Assembly: GCF_001550095.1 (NCBI RefSeq)
Contig: NZ_LRUC01000045.1
Coordinates: 105,673 to 169,672, forward strand
Direction of reading: 5' to 3'
DNA length: 64,000 nt
Source: Celeribacter ethanolicus
Lineage (GTDB): Bacteria > Pseudomonadota > Alphaproteobacteria > Rhodobacterales > Rhodobacteraceae
Shown here piece by piece: positions 55,323 through 64,000 of this stretch. Position numbers and translations under genes: made by a program. The notes below the pieces were generated by a model. It saw only the letters and a list, made by a program, of their open reading frames with translations. It was not told where the DNA came from and did no database searches. The number at the start of each line of letters is the position of its first letter. Positions within the stretch are counted from its first letter, which is position 1.

Positions 55323-56708
55323 ATGAACACACGTCTCGATCCGGTGCTGTCGCGCATCGACGACACCCTCGAACCGACTCTCGAACGCCTGATGTCCTTC
55401 CTGCGCATCCCCTCGATCTCCACCGATCCGGCGCATAAGGCCGATTGCAGGACTGCCGCGGAATGGCTTGTCGCCGATCTGAAATCCCTTGGTGCCGAGG
55501 CCGAGCTTTGCGACACCCCCGGCCATCCGATGGTCTGGGGCAAGATCGGGTCCGGTGCGCCGCACCTTCTGTTCTACGGCCACTATGACGTCCAGCCGGT
55601 CGATCCGCTGTCGCTTTGGGACCACGACCCGTTTGCCCCCTTCATCGAAGAGCGCGACACCGGAAAAGTGATCCGTGGCCGCGGCGCCTCCGACGACAAA
55701 GGCCAGCTCATGACCTTCGTCGAGGCCTGTCGCGCCTGGATCGCCGAACATGGCACCCTGCCCTGCACCATCACTTTCTTCTTCGAAGGCGAAGAGGAAA
55801 GCGGCTCGCCTTCGCTCATCCCTTTCATGGAAGCCAACAAGGACAAGCTTGCCGCCGATCTGGCCCTGATCTGCGACACCTCGATGGTGTCCCCGGGCGT
55901 GCCTTCCATCGCCTCGCAACTGCGCGGCATGCTGAAGGACGAGTTCACCCTGATCGGTCCCTCGATGGATCTGCATTCCGGCCATTACGGTGGCCCGGCG
56001 CTCAACCCTCTCAAGGAAATCTCTCAAATTGTCGCGAGCTTCCATGACGAGCAAGGCCGCGTCACCGTCAAGGATTTCTATGAGGGTGTCGAGGAAGTCC
56101 CCGCGGAACAGCTCGCACAATGGGAAAGCTGCGGCTTCGACGAGGCGGAATATCTCGGCAACGCTGGCATGACCGTCGCCCATGGCGAGGCGGGCTATTC
56201 CGCCCTCGAGCAGCAATGGGCCCGCCCGACACTTGAGATCAACGGGCTGTGGGGCGGCTATCAGGGCCCCGGCTCGAAAACCGTGATCCCGGCGGAGGCG
56301 CATTGCAAAATCACCTGTCGTCTGGTCGGCACACAAGACCCCGACAAGATGCGCAAAAACCTGCGTGCTCATGTCGAATCCCGCCTTCCGGTCGATGCGA
56401 AAGTCATCTGGGATCAGGATCTCGAAGGCTCCCCCGCCGCCGTGATGAACACCGCGCGCCCGGAATTCGAAGCCGCCCGTAAGGCGCTCTCGGACGAATG
56501 GAACCGCGAGGCGGTGTTTGCCGGCATGGGTGGCTCGATCCCGATCGCCGGGTTCTTCACCACCATTCTCGGCCTCGATTCCATGCTTGTGGGCTATGCG
56601 GACGACGACGACCGCATTCACTCGCCGAACGAGAAATACGGGCTCAAGAATTTCCACAAGGGCATCCGAAGCTGGGCCCGCATTCTCGATGCGGTATCGA
56701 AAGCCTGA
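55323..56708 (+). CDS. M20-family dipeptidase/carboxypeptidase
   Basis: 461 residues, cytosolic carnosinase-like M20. Metal ligands in [20 protein letters not shown] and [20 protein letters not shown], catalytic Glu pair in [32 protein letters not shown], and the late His in [21 protein letters not shown] dimerisation domain sits between ([16 protein letters not shown]). Hydrolyses dipeptides or N-acyl amino acids; exact substrate unknown. Divergent from hemA; followed by a terminator. Confidence 0.92.
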   Translation: MNTRLDPVLSRIDDTLEPTLERLMSFLRIPSISTDPAHKADCRTAAEWLVADLKSLGAEAELCDTPGHPMVWGKIGSGAPHLLFYGHYDVQPVDPLSLWDHDPFAPFIEERDTGKVIRGRGASDDKGQLMTFVEACRAWIAEHGTLPCTITFFFEGEEESGSPSLIPFMEANKDKLAADLALICDTSMVSPGVPSIASQLRGMLKDEFTLIGPSMDLHSGHYGGPALNPLKEISQIVASFHDEQGRVTVKDFYEGVEEVPAEQLAQWESCGFDEAEYLGNAGMTVAHGEAGYSALEQQWARPTLEINGLWGGYQGPGSKTVIPAEAHCKITCRLVGTQDPDKMRKNLRAHVESRLPVDAKVIWDQDLEGSPAAVMNTARPEFEAARKALSDEWNREAVFAGMGGSIPIAGFFTTILGLDSMLVGYADDDDRIHSPNEKYGLKNFHKGIRSWARILDAVSKA

Positions 56709-56739
56709 CCGCGGCGCTTGCCTGTGGCCACAAACTCAA

Positions 56740-56773
56740 AAGCCTCCGGCATATCCTGTGCCGGAGGCTTTCC
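56740..56773. terminator. Terminator after the M20 peptidase gene
   Basis: AAAGCCTCCGGC (56740-56751) and GCCGGAGGCTTT (56761-56772) are perfect complements around a nine-base loop, with TTTCCC following. Active in either direction. Confidence 0.9.
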
Positions 56774-56980
56774 CTTCCCCACCGCGTGGAACGGACACCG
56801 CAACTCCTTAGATCAAAGCCAGCTACGGCTCTCAGGAACAGCCCGGGAACACGGCACGTTCTATGCAGATTTCTGTGCGCCGTCCTGTGCGCCGCTGTCA
56901 AAACATGGCACCCGGATGCCTGCCTCCTCGCACCATCCGCCCACACGCATGGCACCGGCGCCCCCCCCAAAAAAAACGCC
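56774..56980. repeat. Non-coding gap with adjacent homopolymers
   Basis: No gene seen. C8 (56961-56968) runs directly into A8 (56969-56976), five bases from the stop of the small membrane protein gene. On the minus strand this reads T8G8 and could serve as a crude termination region; such runs are also prone to sequencing error. Confidence 0.45.
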
Positions 56981-57205
56981 TCAGCCTTCCGCCGGTCGCG
57001 CCCCGTGGAGCAGTTTTGCGATCAGCAACACCCAAGGCAGCCCGTGCATCGCCAGATCGAACATGTCGATCGGGCGCGACAGCGCCCCTGAGGCGAGCAT
57101 TTTCAGCTTTTCCCAGACATGCGGCTCCGGCACGAAAGGCGCGAGCCCCAGCGTCAGCGCCGCAATCACAAATGTCGACAAGGGGATGGAATCGATCAGT
57201 TTCAT
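56981..57205 (-). CDS. Small conserved-looking membrane protein
   Basis: 74 residues, two hydrophobic segments (PLSTFVIAALTLGLAPFV and FDLAMHGLPWVLLIAKLL) joined by a basic-amphipathic loop (EPHVWEKLKMLASGALSRP). The even composition and regular pattern support a true gene. I do not recognise a function. It lies on the strand of the che genes but 388 bases downstream of cheD. Confidence 0.65.
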   Translation of the reverse strand: MKLIDSIPLSTFVIAALTLGLAPFVPEPHVWEKLKMLASGALSRPIDMFDLAMHGLPWVLLIAKLLHGARPAEG

Positions 57206-57592
57206 CCCCTGTTCCTGCCCGTCTTCAGGACAAAGACCAAGGCCTTTTTCACCGGGCCGATCTGCCGGGATGTCGTTCTGCGCTCTTCGCTTCCCCGCCT
57301 CACACTTGCCGCGGCAACAGACACCGAAATCGCGCCATTCGTTTTCGGGACGACAGACCGATCACAGACCTGACACCCGCCGCAGCCCGTCGTAAAACTG
57401 CGCCACACCACATCGTTTGCTCCGCACATCGCTTGCACCGCGCCATATCCTCGCGCAAAGCCCCCCGCGCCGACACATCGCTTCAATGAGGCACGTCCAC
57501 ACGCCTCGCCCCGCAATCCTGTGGCAACCCCACCCCTATGCCTGCGGAATATCGCCCCCCCCCCTGCGCAAAGGGCGCCTGACGGTGCGACC
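57206..57592. other. Non-coding region downstream of cheD
   Basis: 387 bases with no convincing gene; the open frames here are shadows with Arg/Ser/Pro-rich products. CACATCG occurs three times (57409, 57425, 57474) in slightly longer similar contexts. A run of ten C lies at 57555-57564, shortly after the cheD stop. Confidence 0.5.
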
Positions 57593-58129
57593 TCAGAACA
57601 GTTCGAGATCGCTCGTGCGTTCCGGGGTCGGCCGTTTTTCAACGATCTGCGACGCATCGGAGACCAGCTTTTGCCGGGCTTTGCCAAGCGCGGGCATAAA
57701 CTCGACCCGCCGCGCCTGCGCCCCGCCAAGGCTCTGCCCGTCACAGGGAATGTTCTCGCGCTCGAGATAGGACAGCACGAAGGTGCCGTTCTGGTTCCCG
57801 GCATTCGTCAGCCCCTTGTACATTTCTGCACCGCCAAACACCTTGGCCCTGAGCCTTTCACGCCGTGCCCCGTGCCGGATCAACCCGTTGATCAGAAGCT
57901 CCATGGCATTGGCTCCGAAGGAACTGACATCACTGCGCGAGGGTGGCCCTTCGGGTAGCAGGAAATGGTTCATCCCTCCGACCCGCGCCACCGGATCCCA
58001 GAGACAGGTGGCAACGCAGGAGCCGAGAATGGTGGAAATCACCGCCGCCTCGCAATCCCCGATGGCATATTCCCCCTGAGCGATATAGGTCCGGCTGCCG
58101 GACGCACGTTTTTCGGAAATCGTCGTCAT
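57593..58129 (-). CDS. cheD: Chemoreceptor glutamine deamidase CheD
   Basis: 178 residues from the ATG at 58129, overlapping the cheB stop by four bases. Catalytic Cys in STILGSCVATCLWDPVARVG, His in GMNHFLLPEG, and the KVFGGAEMYKGL motif. Deamidates receptor glutamines (or acts as methylesterase-like partner) to tune receptor state. The C-terminal tail (RRVEFMPALGKARQKLVSDA) is longer than the core. Confidence 0.93.
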   Translation of the reverse strand: MTTISEKRASGSRTYIAQGEYAIGDCEAAVISTILGSCVATCLWDPVARVGGMNHFLLPEGPPSRSDVSSFGANAMELLINGLIRHGARRERLRAKVFGGAEMYKGLTNAGNQNGTFVLSYLERENIPCDGQSLGGAQARRVEFMPALGKARQKLVSDASQIVEKRPTPERTSDLELF

Positions 58130-59163
58130 GTCGCCCTCGCATGTGCCGGGCTCTCGCACAGACGCAGGATCTCATCTCCGAACACGTCGAGATCGGCCCA
58201 TTGTTCGACACCGCCCAGCTCTCCGGCCACTCGCGGCATGCCGAATACGATGCAGCTTTCCTCGCTCTGCCCAAGCGTCCGGGCCCCGGCCTGGCGAAGC
58301 GCTGCCATGCCTTCCGCCCCGTCGCGCCCCATACCGGTCAGGATGCCCGCCGCCACCCGGTGCGCCATCGGCAGGGCCGAGAGGAACATCGAGTCCACAG
58401 ACGGGCGGTGACCGGACACCGGTGGCCCCTTGTGCAAGGTGACCCCCATATCGACGGGACCACTCAGATTGAGATGTGTGGCCCCTCCCGGCGCGATCAT
58501 CACCAGCCCGGGTTCCAATACGGCGCCATCGGTTGCCAGCCGAACCCTGGGCGCAACCAGAGGATCGAGCCGCGCGGCAAAGCTGACCAGAAACGGCTCG
58601 GGCATATGTTGCGTGATCAGGGTCGGCGGACAATCCGGGGGAAAGCGTTGCAACACACGTTCAATTGCGTCCACCCCGCCCGTCGACCCTCCGATCAGGC
58701 AAATCCTGTGAAACTGTTGCTCCCGGATCGGTCGAGACCGCGGCACTTGGGCGCTGCGCGGCCCAGGAAGACGCGCCCGTGCCGCCAGAACAACCATTTC
58801 CGAGAGCTGCGAGAAATTTTCGAGCCCATCTCCGAGCTTGGGTTTTTCTACGCAATCGACCGCCCCGAGGGCCATGGCTTCCACCGCGACATCGCTGCCC
58901 CGACGGGTCAGCGTCGAGACCATCACCACGGGCATCGGACGATGCCGCATGAGGCGCTTGAGAAACTCGAGCCCGCTCATGCTTGGCATTTCGACATCGA
59001 GCGTCATCACATCCGGACGATGCGTGTTCACCGCATCCCGTGCCTCGCGCGCCGTCCCGGCCTCGGCCACCACGGCAAGGCGGCTGTCGGCTTCGAGGAT
59101 CGACCGGATGAGGCGACGCATCGTGGCCGAGTCGTCTACAATCAGTACACGTAACGGTTTCAA
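58126..59163 (-). CDS. cheB: Chemotaxis protein-glutamate methylesterase CheB
   Basis: 345 residues. N-terminal receiver (RVLIVDDSATMRRLIRSILE, phospho-acceptor Asp in VMTLDVEMPSMSGLEFLKRL, Lys in DCVEKPK), linker, and methylesterase domain with the Ser-His-Asp triad in CLIGGSTGGVDAIERVL, LITQHMPEPFLVSFAARL and ILTGMGRDGAEGMAALRQAG. Removes methyl groups from receptors once phosphorylated by CheA. It starts 42 bases after the receptor gene and is coupled to cheD. Confidence 0.96.
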   Translation of the reverse strand: MKPLRVLIVDDSATMRRLIRSILEADSRLAVVAEAGTAREARDAVNTHRPDVMTLDVEMPSMSGLEFLKRLMRHRPMPVVMVSTLTRRGSDVAVEAMALGAVDCVEKPKLGDGLENFSQLSEMVVLAARARLPGPRSAQVPRSRPIREQQFHRICLIGGSTGGVDAIERVLQRFPPDCPPTLITQHMPEPFLVSFAARLDPLVAPRVRLATDGAVLEPGLVMIAPGGATHLNLSGPVDMGVTLHKGPPVSGHRPSVDSMFLSALPMAHRVAAGILTGMGRDGAEGMAALRQAGARTLGQSEESCIVFGMPRVAGELGGVEQWADLDVFGDEILRLCESPAHARAT

Positions 59164-59205
59164 ACCATTCTCCTTTTAACAGCCCGGATGGCGTGTGCCT
59201 GTCGC

Positions 59206-62200
59206 TCAGAAATCTTCCCAATCGTCCTCAATCGGCGGCGCAACGGGCGCCGGGGCATTAACAACCTGTTTGACCGGAAGTTTGGCGGGCGGTTTCGGCG
59301 CCTGGGTCGCGGCAGGAGCGGCCTTCGGGCTTCGCGGTTCCGGTTTGCTGGCCGGGCGTTTGAAATCCACCTGGACGGGCGCGTTGCCTTCCGGGGCCTG
59401 CCCCTGCAGGCTGCCGATGGCAAAACGCGACGTGGTAACGTTCAAATTCTCCGCCTCGCGGGTCAGAGCGTGGCTCGCGGCTGTGGTCTGTTCGAACATG
59501 GCGGCGTTCTGCTGGGTCACCTGATCGAGTTGATTGACCGCCGCGTTGATCTCCGCAAGACCCGAGGACTGTTCGCGCGAAGAAATGGCGATTTCCGACA
59601 CGTTGTGAGAAATTTCGGACACGGATTTCACGATGCCGCGCAGCGCTTCGCCCGTCTCGCCAACCAGGCTCACCCCGCGTTTTACCAGCGTCCCGGATTT
59701 GGAAATCAGATCGTTGATCTCCCGCGCCGCTTCGGAAGACCGCTGCGCCAGTGCCCGCACTTCGGAGGCCACGACCGCGAATCCACGTCCCGCTTCACCG
59801 GCCCGCGCCGCCTCGACCCCCGCATTGAGCGCCAGAAGGTTGGTCTGGAAGGCAATGTCGTCGATCACCGAGGTGATTTTCGAGATCTGGTCGGAGGAGG
59901 TCTCGATCTGGCTCATCGCCTCGACCGCTTCCTGCACCACCTTGCCGGAGGCTTCGGCGTTGGCCTTGGCCGTCTCCACCATCTCGGAAGCCTGTTTCGC
60001 TCCGTCCGCGGCGGAGCGCACCGAAGAGGTCAATTCATCCAGCGCTGTCGCGGTTTCTTCAAGTGTCGCCGCCTGTTTTTCGGTCCGGCGCGACAGGTCG
60101 TCCGCCGCGTTCGATATCTCGGAGGCCTCGCCCCGGATCATGTCGGCATTTTCGACGACATTGCGCATGGCCGACAGGAGGTTCTCGATCGCCTGGTTGA
60201 AATCTCCACGCAATGTTTCGTATTCGACGGAGAATTTTTCGTCGATGCGCGAGGTCAGATCGCCCTGCGCCAGTTTCTTGAGGCCGACACGAAGCCCTTC
60301 GACGACACGGTCCTGTTGCTCCTTCATACGTTCGCGTTCGGCTTCCGCCGCCACCAGCGCCGCCTGACTGTCGGTGATGTCGGTGCCGAGAAGAATGATG
60401 CGGAACGGACGCCCCGAGGAATCCTTCACCGGGCTGAACGTGCCTTCCAGAATGGAGGTGTTGCCCTCCTTGTCGAGCAGCTTGAATCGTCCGTAGATGC
60501 TTTCACCCTTGTTCAGGCGCTCCCAGACATCACCCCGCTCGGAGGCCATCTTGGCATTGAAGGCAAAGATTTCGTCATGTTTCATGCCGACCAGTTCGGT
60601 CGGATCGACCCCCAGCATACGCGAAAAATTCGCATTCGCCTTCATGAGTTTGCCATCGACACCGAACTCGGCCTTGGCCTGATTGCCATCGAGTGCCGTG
60701 ATGACGGCCTCGTTGGTACGGATGTCGGTGACATCCTTCCATTCCATCACGCAACCGATCTGCTCGCCGTCAAGATCGACCACCGCATTCACATCCAGCG
60801 CGAAATGCACGTCCCCCACCTTCATATCCGTCGAGAAGGGCATCTTGCTCGTATCGGAAAGGAGCGCGCGGATCCGCTCGGGATGGTGGTGGAAGATGTC
60901 GATATTCTGACCGACGATGTGATCCGCATCAAAGCTACCGAACATCTCCCGGAAGACGGGTTCATTCTGCTTGAGCAGGTCATGCACCGCGCTGTTCATG
61001 TACGTGATCGTGAAACTCTGGTCGATCATCATCAGAGCCGCCGACGACCCTTCGAATGCCGCCCCCTTGAACAGACCGTCACGGGTGGCCTGTTCCGCAC
61101 GCCCGAGCGCATGGCGGAAATCGTCCAGAGCGTTGGCAATCTGCCCGATCTCGTCGCCGCGCTCGACGCCGGGAACATCGACCGAATAATTGCCTTCGGA
61201 AACGGTACGCATCGCCGTTTCCACGCGGGTCAGCGGGCGGGAAATGGTCCGGGCGATCATATAGGCGATCAGCGCCACCACGGCAGTCATCAGAGCGCCC
61301 TGCCAGGCCATGGTCCGGGCCAGCGCCGTCGCAGGCTCAAGGATTTCCTCGATGGTCTGGTCGGCGATCAGCCCCCAGCTCACCCCGTGGTAGTCGACCG
61401 GAAAGAAAGCCGCGAGATGCTCGTGAATCTTGCCGGTGCCACTCTCCTGATCTTTCTCGCGCAGAATGCCCGTTTCTCCGGCGATCACCTTTTTCGCCGA
61501 ATCCGTGCTCAGAGCGACGTTGAGAATCTCATTCCCCGCACCGTGGATCGTGTTGGAGCGCAACAGAAGATCGGTGCCGACCAGATAGGAATCACCGGTC
61601 TTGCCGAGCCCCGTCGGGCGCGTGGTGATCGTGTCGATCCGATCCACAGGCATCTGGAACGCGATCACGCCGCGCATCTCGCCACGACGATCCAGAACCG
61701 GGGCGGCCAGAAAAGCCGCCGGAGCGCCATGCGAGGGGGCGTATTTCTCGAAATCGGCAAAGAAAACGCCCGCCCCATCAGCAGCCAGGGCCTGTTTCAG
61801 CACCGTCCCAAGCCCGGTGTCGGCATATTCTCCCTCCAGGAAATTGGTGGCGAAATCCTGTTCCTTGAACACCGAATAGATCAGATCGCCGGAGAGCGAG
61901 AAGACGAAGACATCGTAATAGCCCTTTTCCTCGACCAGCTTGCGAAAATACCCGTGATAGAGCTTGTGCACCTGGCTGTAGGCCGAGCCGTCCTGCGCGT
62001 AATCGAGCTGTTGCTTGAGGCCTTGCCCGCTGGGATTGCGGTCGATGTACCAATCCTTGAGATAGGCCGTGCGATCGCCGTCGAGCGCCTCCCAGGCTTC
62101 CCCGAAGCCACGGATCGCCGAAAGCACCGTCGGGTTTTCCGCCTGGCTGCGCAGGTCTATATCAACCCCCTCGAGCCAGCCCTCCAACTCGAGCGCCCGC

Positions 62201-62361
62201 GCTTCCGCCACGGTCATCAGTGCCTCTTCCGCCTCGACAAGCAAGGATTGCGACGCATTGCGATAGGATACGAGATTCGCAATCGCGATGGTCACGATGG
62301 TCAGTCCGATCATGATCGCCGGCAGCTTTTTCGCCAGTTTGATCCTGCTAAAAAATTTCAT
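59206..62361 (-). CDS. Methyl-accepting chemotaxis protein with periplasmic sensor, PAS domains and C-terminal tether pentapeptide
   Basis: 1051 residues from the ATG at 62361 ([20 protein letters not shown]), GGAG before it. TM1 at about 13-33, a large periplasmic Cache-like sensor to about 345, TM2 near 350-370 ([20 protein letters not shown]), HAMP, two PAS units ([34 protein letters not shown]), a second HAMP-like segment ([20 protein letters not shown]), and the signalling domain with hairpin tip [20 protein letters not shown]. The Pro/Ala-rich tail ends in DWEDF, fitting the aromatic-x-x-aromatic CheR/CheB docking pentapeptide. Ligand unknown. Confidence 0.94.
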   Translation of the reverse strand: MKFFSRIKLAKKLPAIMIGLTIVTIAIANLVSYRNASQSLLVEAEEALMTVAEARALELEGWLEGVDIDLRSQAENPTVLSAIRGFGEAWEALDGDRTAYLKDWYIDRNPSGQGLKQQLDYAQDGSAYSQVHKLYHGYFRKLVEEKGYYDVFVFSLSGDLIYSVFKEQDFATNFLEGEYADTGLGTVLKQALAADGAGVFFADFEKYAPSHGAPAAFLAAPVLDRRGEMRGVIAFQMPVDRIDTITTRPTGLGKTGDSYLVGTDLLLRSNTIHGAGNEILNVALSTDSAKKVIAGETGILREKDQESGTGKIHEHLAAFFPVDYHGVSWGLIADQTIEEILEPATALARTMAWQGALMTAVVALIAYMIARTISRPLTRVETAMRTVSEGNYSVDVPGVERGDEIGQIANALDDFRHALGRAEQATRDGLFKGAAFEGSSAALMMIDQSFTITYMNSAVHDLLKQNEPVFREMFGSFDADHIVGQNIDIFHHHPERIRALLSDTSKMPFSTDMKVGDVHFALDVNAVVDLDGEQIGCVMEWKDVTDIRTNEAVITALDGNQAKAEFGVDGKLMKANANFSRMLGVDPTELVGMKHDEIFAFNAKMASERGDVWERLNKGESIYGRFKLLDKEGNTSILEGTFSPVKDSSGRPFRIILLGTDITDSQAALVAAEAERERMKEQQDRVVEGLRVGLKKLAQGDLTSRIDEKFSVEYETLRGDFNQAIENLLSAMRNVVENADMIRGEASEISNAADDLSRRTEKQAATLEETATALDELTSSVRSAADGAKQASEMVETAKANAEASGKVVQEAVEAMSQIETSSDQISKITSVIDDIAFQTNLLALNAGVEAARAGEAGRGFAVVASEVRALAQRSSEAAREINDLISKSGTLVKRGVSLVGETGEALRGIVKSVSEISHNVSEIAISSREQSSGLAEINAAVNQLDQVTQQNAAMFEQTTAASHALTREAENLNVTTSRFAIGSLQGQAPEGNAPVQVDFKRPASKPEPRSPKAAPAATQAPKPPAKLPVKQVVNAPAPVAPPIEDDWEDF

Positions 62362-62765
62362 CTCATGTCTCCAGGCATCGCGGTTCCGCTCCACGTTCCG
62401 GTGAGAGGCGGCCCGAGCGATATATCGGTCAGCTTTCGGGCACAGGTGCCCCGTACCTCACGATCCATGCCGCCAAGGAGTGAAGATTCATTTAAGTCCG
62501 GATATTTTCATTCGGACAATCGCTCGATTTTTCATGAAACCTGCGGTCGCAGCCGATCTGCGCGCCGGTCGCCCGCCGCCCCCAACCTCTGAAAACCTGT
62601 GCATCTCGCGGTACACCCCGCGTTTTTTCGCATTTTCTGCCAAAGTCCCGGGCCGCATTCACCATTGATAAACCTATTAACCATTTCCTGAGGCCACGCG
62701 CCCGTTTGCCGCTCCGGCACCTGCGGCCTCGAAACCAAATCGCCCAATCGGGATCAGCGACAGGC
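62362..62765. promoter_or_regulatory. Region upstream of the chemoreceptor gene
   Basis: 404 bases without a gene. GTCCGGAT (62496-62503) and ATTCGGAC (62510-62517) form an imperfect 8-bp inverted repeat with a 6-base spacer, about 135 bases upstream of the receptor start; it may be an operator or the transcription end of the ketosynthase-like gene. Nothing else stands out. Confidence 0.35.
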
Positions 62766-63338
62766 TTACGCCCCAGCCACCGTCAGCGTCATCGCAACAC
62801 GCGCCTTCGTACGGTCACACCCGGCCAGGAATAAATGCCTCCCCGGCTGCGCCAGCGCTTGTACGACAGCGAGAGCGAGCATGACGACGCCCGTATCTCC
62901 AAAAGTCAGCGCCAGATGGCGATACTCGCACTCCGGCGCAATCCGTCCACCAAGGCGCAGATAGCAATGCGCAAGCTCGGAGGCCCGATAGCGCCCATTC
63001 GTCCAATCGGTACAGATGTGATCGACGACTGCGTCCCGACCCGAAGACTCGAGTGCCTGATACGCTGCCTCGCTCTGGGCAGCATAGGTGCTGTGGCCGT
63101 CCTCGAGCGCGCCGATGGGCTCGAATTCGTGCGCGGTTCCGGTGATGTGTGCAAGCGGCGCTAGCTGAGGCGCAGGATCGAGCAAGAGCGCCACCCCCGC
63201 CTCGCCCGGCACAGCACTATAAGGCCGTTTGGCGCTAAAGAGCCGCCCCTCGGCCGCCCGCGCGGCAAGTCTCGTGCGACAGGCAAAACTTTCTCCACCG
63301 AGCACCAGAAGCGGCCGCCCCTGCGGTAATCCCCCCAT
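62766..63338 (-). pseudogene. Ketosynthase-like gene, 5' part removed by an IS element
   Basis: 190 codons remain. LPQGRPLLVLGGESFACRTR, SAKRPYSAVPGEAGVALLLD and LTFGDTGVVMLALAVVQALA resemble the second half of beta-ketoacyl synthase-like proteins (the VGGVDS, PGEA and GxxG regions). The apparent ATG at 63338 lies in the terminal sequence of the adjoining IS, so the real start and the part that would carry the active-site Cys lie on the other side of the element, outside the window. Family assignment is by eye and moderate. Confidence 0.55.
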
Positions 63339-64000
63339 TTTTAGAGGGGCGTATCAGTAGAATCTAAGCTGCTGTCAGTTTCTGTATCGGGGTCATGCCG
63401 CCGATGCCCATGTTTGGTCTTTCGTTGTTGTAAGTCCAGAGCCATTTCGTTGCGTGATCCTGCACGTCTTCAATGCTTTCGAAGTGGTATCGCCCGAGCC
63501 ATTCGGTGCGAACTGTCCGATTGTAGCGCTCGATATAAGCGTTCTGCTGGGGCTTGCCCGGCTGGATGTAAAGCAGCCCGATCCCCGCCTTCTCGGCCCA
63601 TGTTTGGAGCCTGCCACTGACATATTCCGGGCCGTTATCTACGCGAATGGCCAGAGGTTTGCCTCGCCAGGCGATGATCTGGTCCAGCGCCCGAACAACG
63701 CGCTCGGCGGGCAGTGAGAAGTCCACTTCGATGGCCAGGCCCTCGCGGTTGAAGTCATCAAGCACGTTCAATGTGCGGAATGCCCGACCGTCAGCCAGCT
63801 GATCGGCCATAAAGTCCATCGACCACACCTCATTCGGGGCCTCAGGCACGACCAGCGGTTCCGGTTTCTCGCGCTGCAGCCGCTTCCGAGGCTTGATCCG
63901 CATGTTCAGCTCCAACTCGCGGTAGATGCGGTACACGCGTTTGTGGTTCCAGCCAAAACCTTTGACGTTCCGCAGATGCAAAAAGCACAGACCAAACCCC
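63331..64000 (-). mobile_element. IS3-family insertion sequence, right part cut by window edge
   Basis: The element covers its transposase gene (from 63364) and the terminal sequence CCCCCCATTTTTAGAGGGGC at 63331-63350, which is probably its end on the side of the interrupted gene. The other end, orfA and the target duplication are not visible, so exact borders are not fixed. Confidence 0.75.
63364..64000 (-). CDS. IS3-family transposase orfB (integrase core), partial
   Basis: The frame is open to the right edge; upstream residues [20 protein letters not shown] show that the first methionine-like codon at 63981 is not the true start. HTH_21-like [20 protein letters not shown] is followed by the rve integrase core with DDE residues: first Asp in [20 protein letters not shown], second in [20 protein letters not shown], Glu in [20 protein letters not shown]. 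The C-terminus ([19 protein letters not shown]) is standard for the family. Normally made by frameshift fusion with orfA. Confidence 0.92.
   Translation of the reverse strand, partial: GFGLCFLHLRNVKGFGWNHKRVYRIYRELELNMRIKPRKRLQREKPEPLVVPEAPNEVWSMDFMADQLADGRAFRTLNVLDDFNREGLAIEVDFSLPAERVVRALDQIIAWRGKPLAIRVDNGPEYVSGRLQTWAEKAGIGLLYIQPGKPQQNAYIERYNRTVRTEWLGRYHFESIEDVQDHATKWLWTYNNERPNMGIGGMTPIQKLTAA

Noticed and set aside
57409..57480. Three CACATCG repeats as a CRISPR-like or iteron array
   Set aside because: Only seven bases are shared, spacing is irregular (16 and 49), and no associated gene is present.
59188..62592. A 1134-codon open frame on the plus strand opposite the chemoreceptor gene
   Set aside because: Fully antisense to the MCP coding sequence and of shadow-type composition; no recognisable domain.

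Overview
The window is GC-rich DNA from an alphaproteobacterium, most likely a Rhodobacteraceae (Roseobacter-group) chromosome. Supporting signs are the Rhodobacter-type 5-aminolevulinate synthase (hemA), the ispG/RodZ-like pair, the amidase / PBP1A / release-factor-2 neighbourhood, the xylFHGBA operon with a ROK regulator, a persulfide/sulfide operon with a fused sulfurtransferase-SQR, TRAP transporters, and very long antisense shadow ORFs caused by high third-position GC. No tRNA, rRNA or CRISPR array was seen.

Layout. 1-3.9 kb: end of an RND adaptor gene and a complete RND pump. 4-10 kb: 2-hydroxyacid dehydrogenase, two small lipoproteins, adenine deaminase, a siroheme-synthase-like protein and glpD. 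10.1-11.6 kb: glpK, broken by a frameshift. 11.7-19.2 kb: xylose uptake and catabolism (xylF-H-G-B-A on the minus strand) with xylR divergent. 19.2-22.1 kb: a CRTAC1/UnbV protein coupled to xylR and a convergent MauG-type di-haem peroxidase. 22-27.1 kb: a minus-strand sugar operon of GH2 beta-mannosidase, D-lyxose/mannose isomerase, aldo/keto reductase and a beta-propeller protein. Its upstream region holds an 11-bp perfect inverted repeat and a LacI-like palindrome, and is shared with a divergent TRAP permease pair plus a small kinase (27.3-29.9 kb). 29.9-31.3 kb: a MarR regulator and a divergent DMT exporter separated by two palindromes. 31.3-37.3 kb: a sulfur operon (two YeeE/YedE halves, persulfide dioxygenase, sulfurtransferase, sulfurtransferase-SQR fusion, SulP). 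37.6-39.2 kb: Na/Pi cotransporter.

39-56.7 kb is mostly core genome: prfB, a coiled-coil membrane protein, PBP1A, a small accessory block (methyltransferase, a damaged hypothetical, ZinT), amidase, two tandem Sel1-like secreted proteins, an aminotransferase, a DsbA-like protein, ispG, RodZ-like, hemA and an M20 peptidase. 57-62.4 kb is a small chemotaxis block (MCP-cheB-cheD), with the MCP ending in a CheR/CheB-type tether pentapeptide. At the right edge an IS3-family element (63.33 kb to beyond the window) cuts into a ketosynthase-like gene.

Functionally the window combines pentose and mannoside use, glycerol use (apparently damaged at glpK), sulfide/persulfide detoxification and taxis. I found no single clearly new system. 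The best leads are the mannosidase/isomerase operon with its structured leader and orphan LacI-like operator, the sulfur operon with its intergenic hairpins, the tandem MarR operators, and the two broken genes (glpK and the ketosynthase-like gene). All gene identities come from reading the sequence, without database searches.
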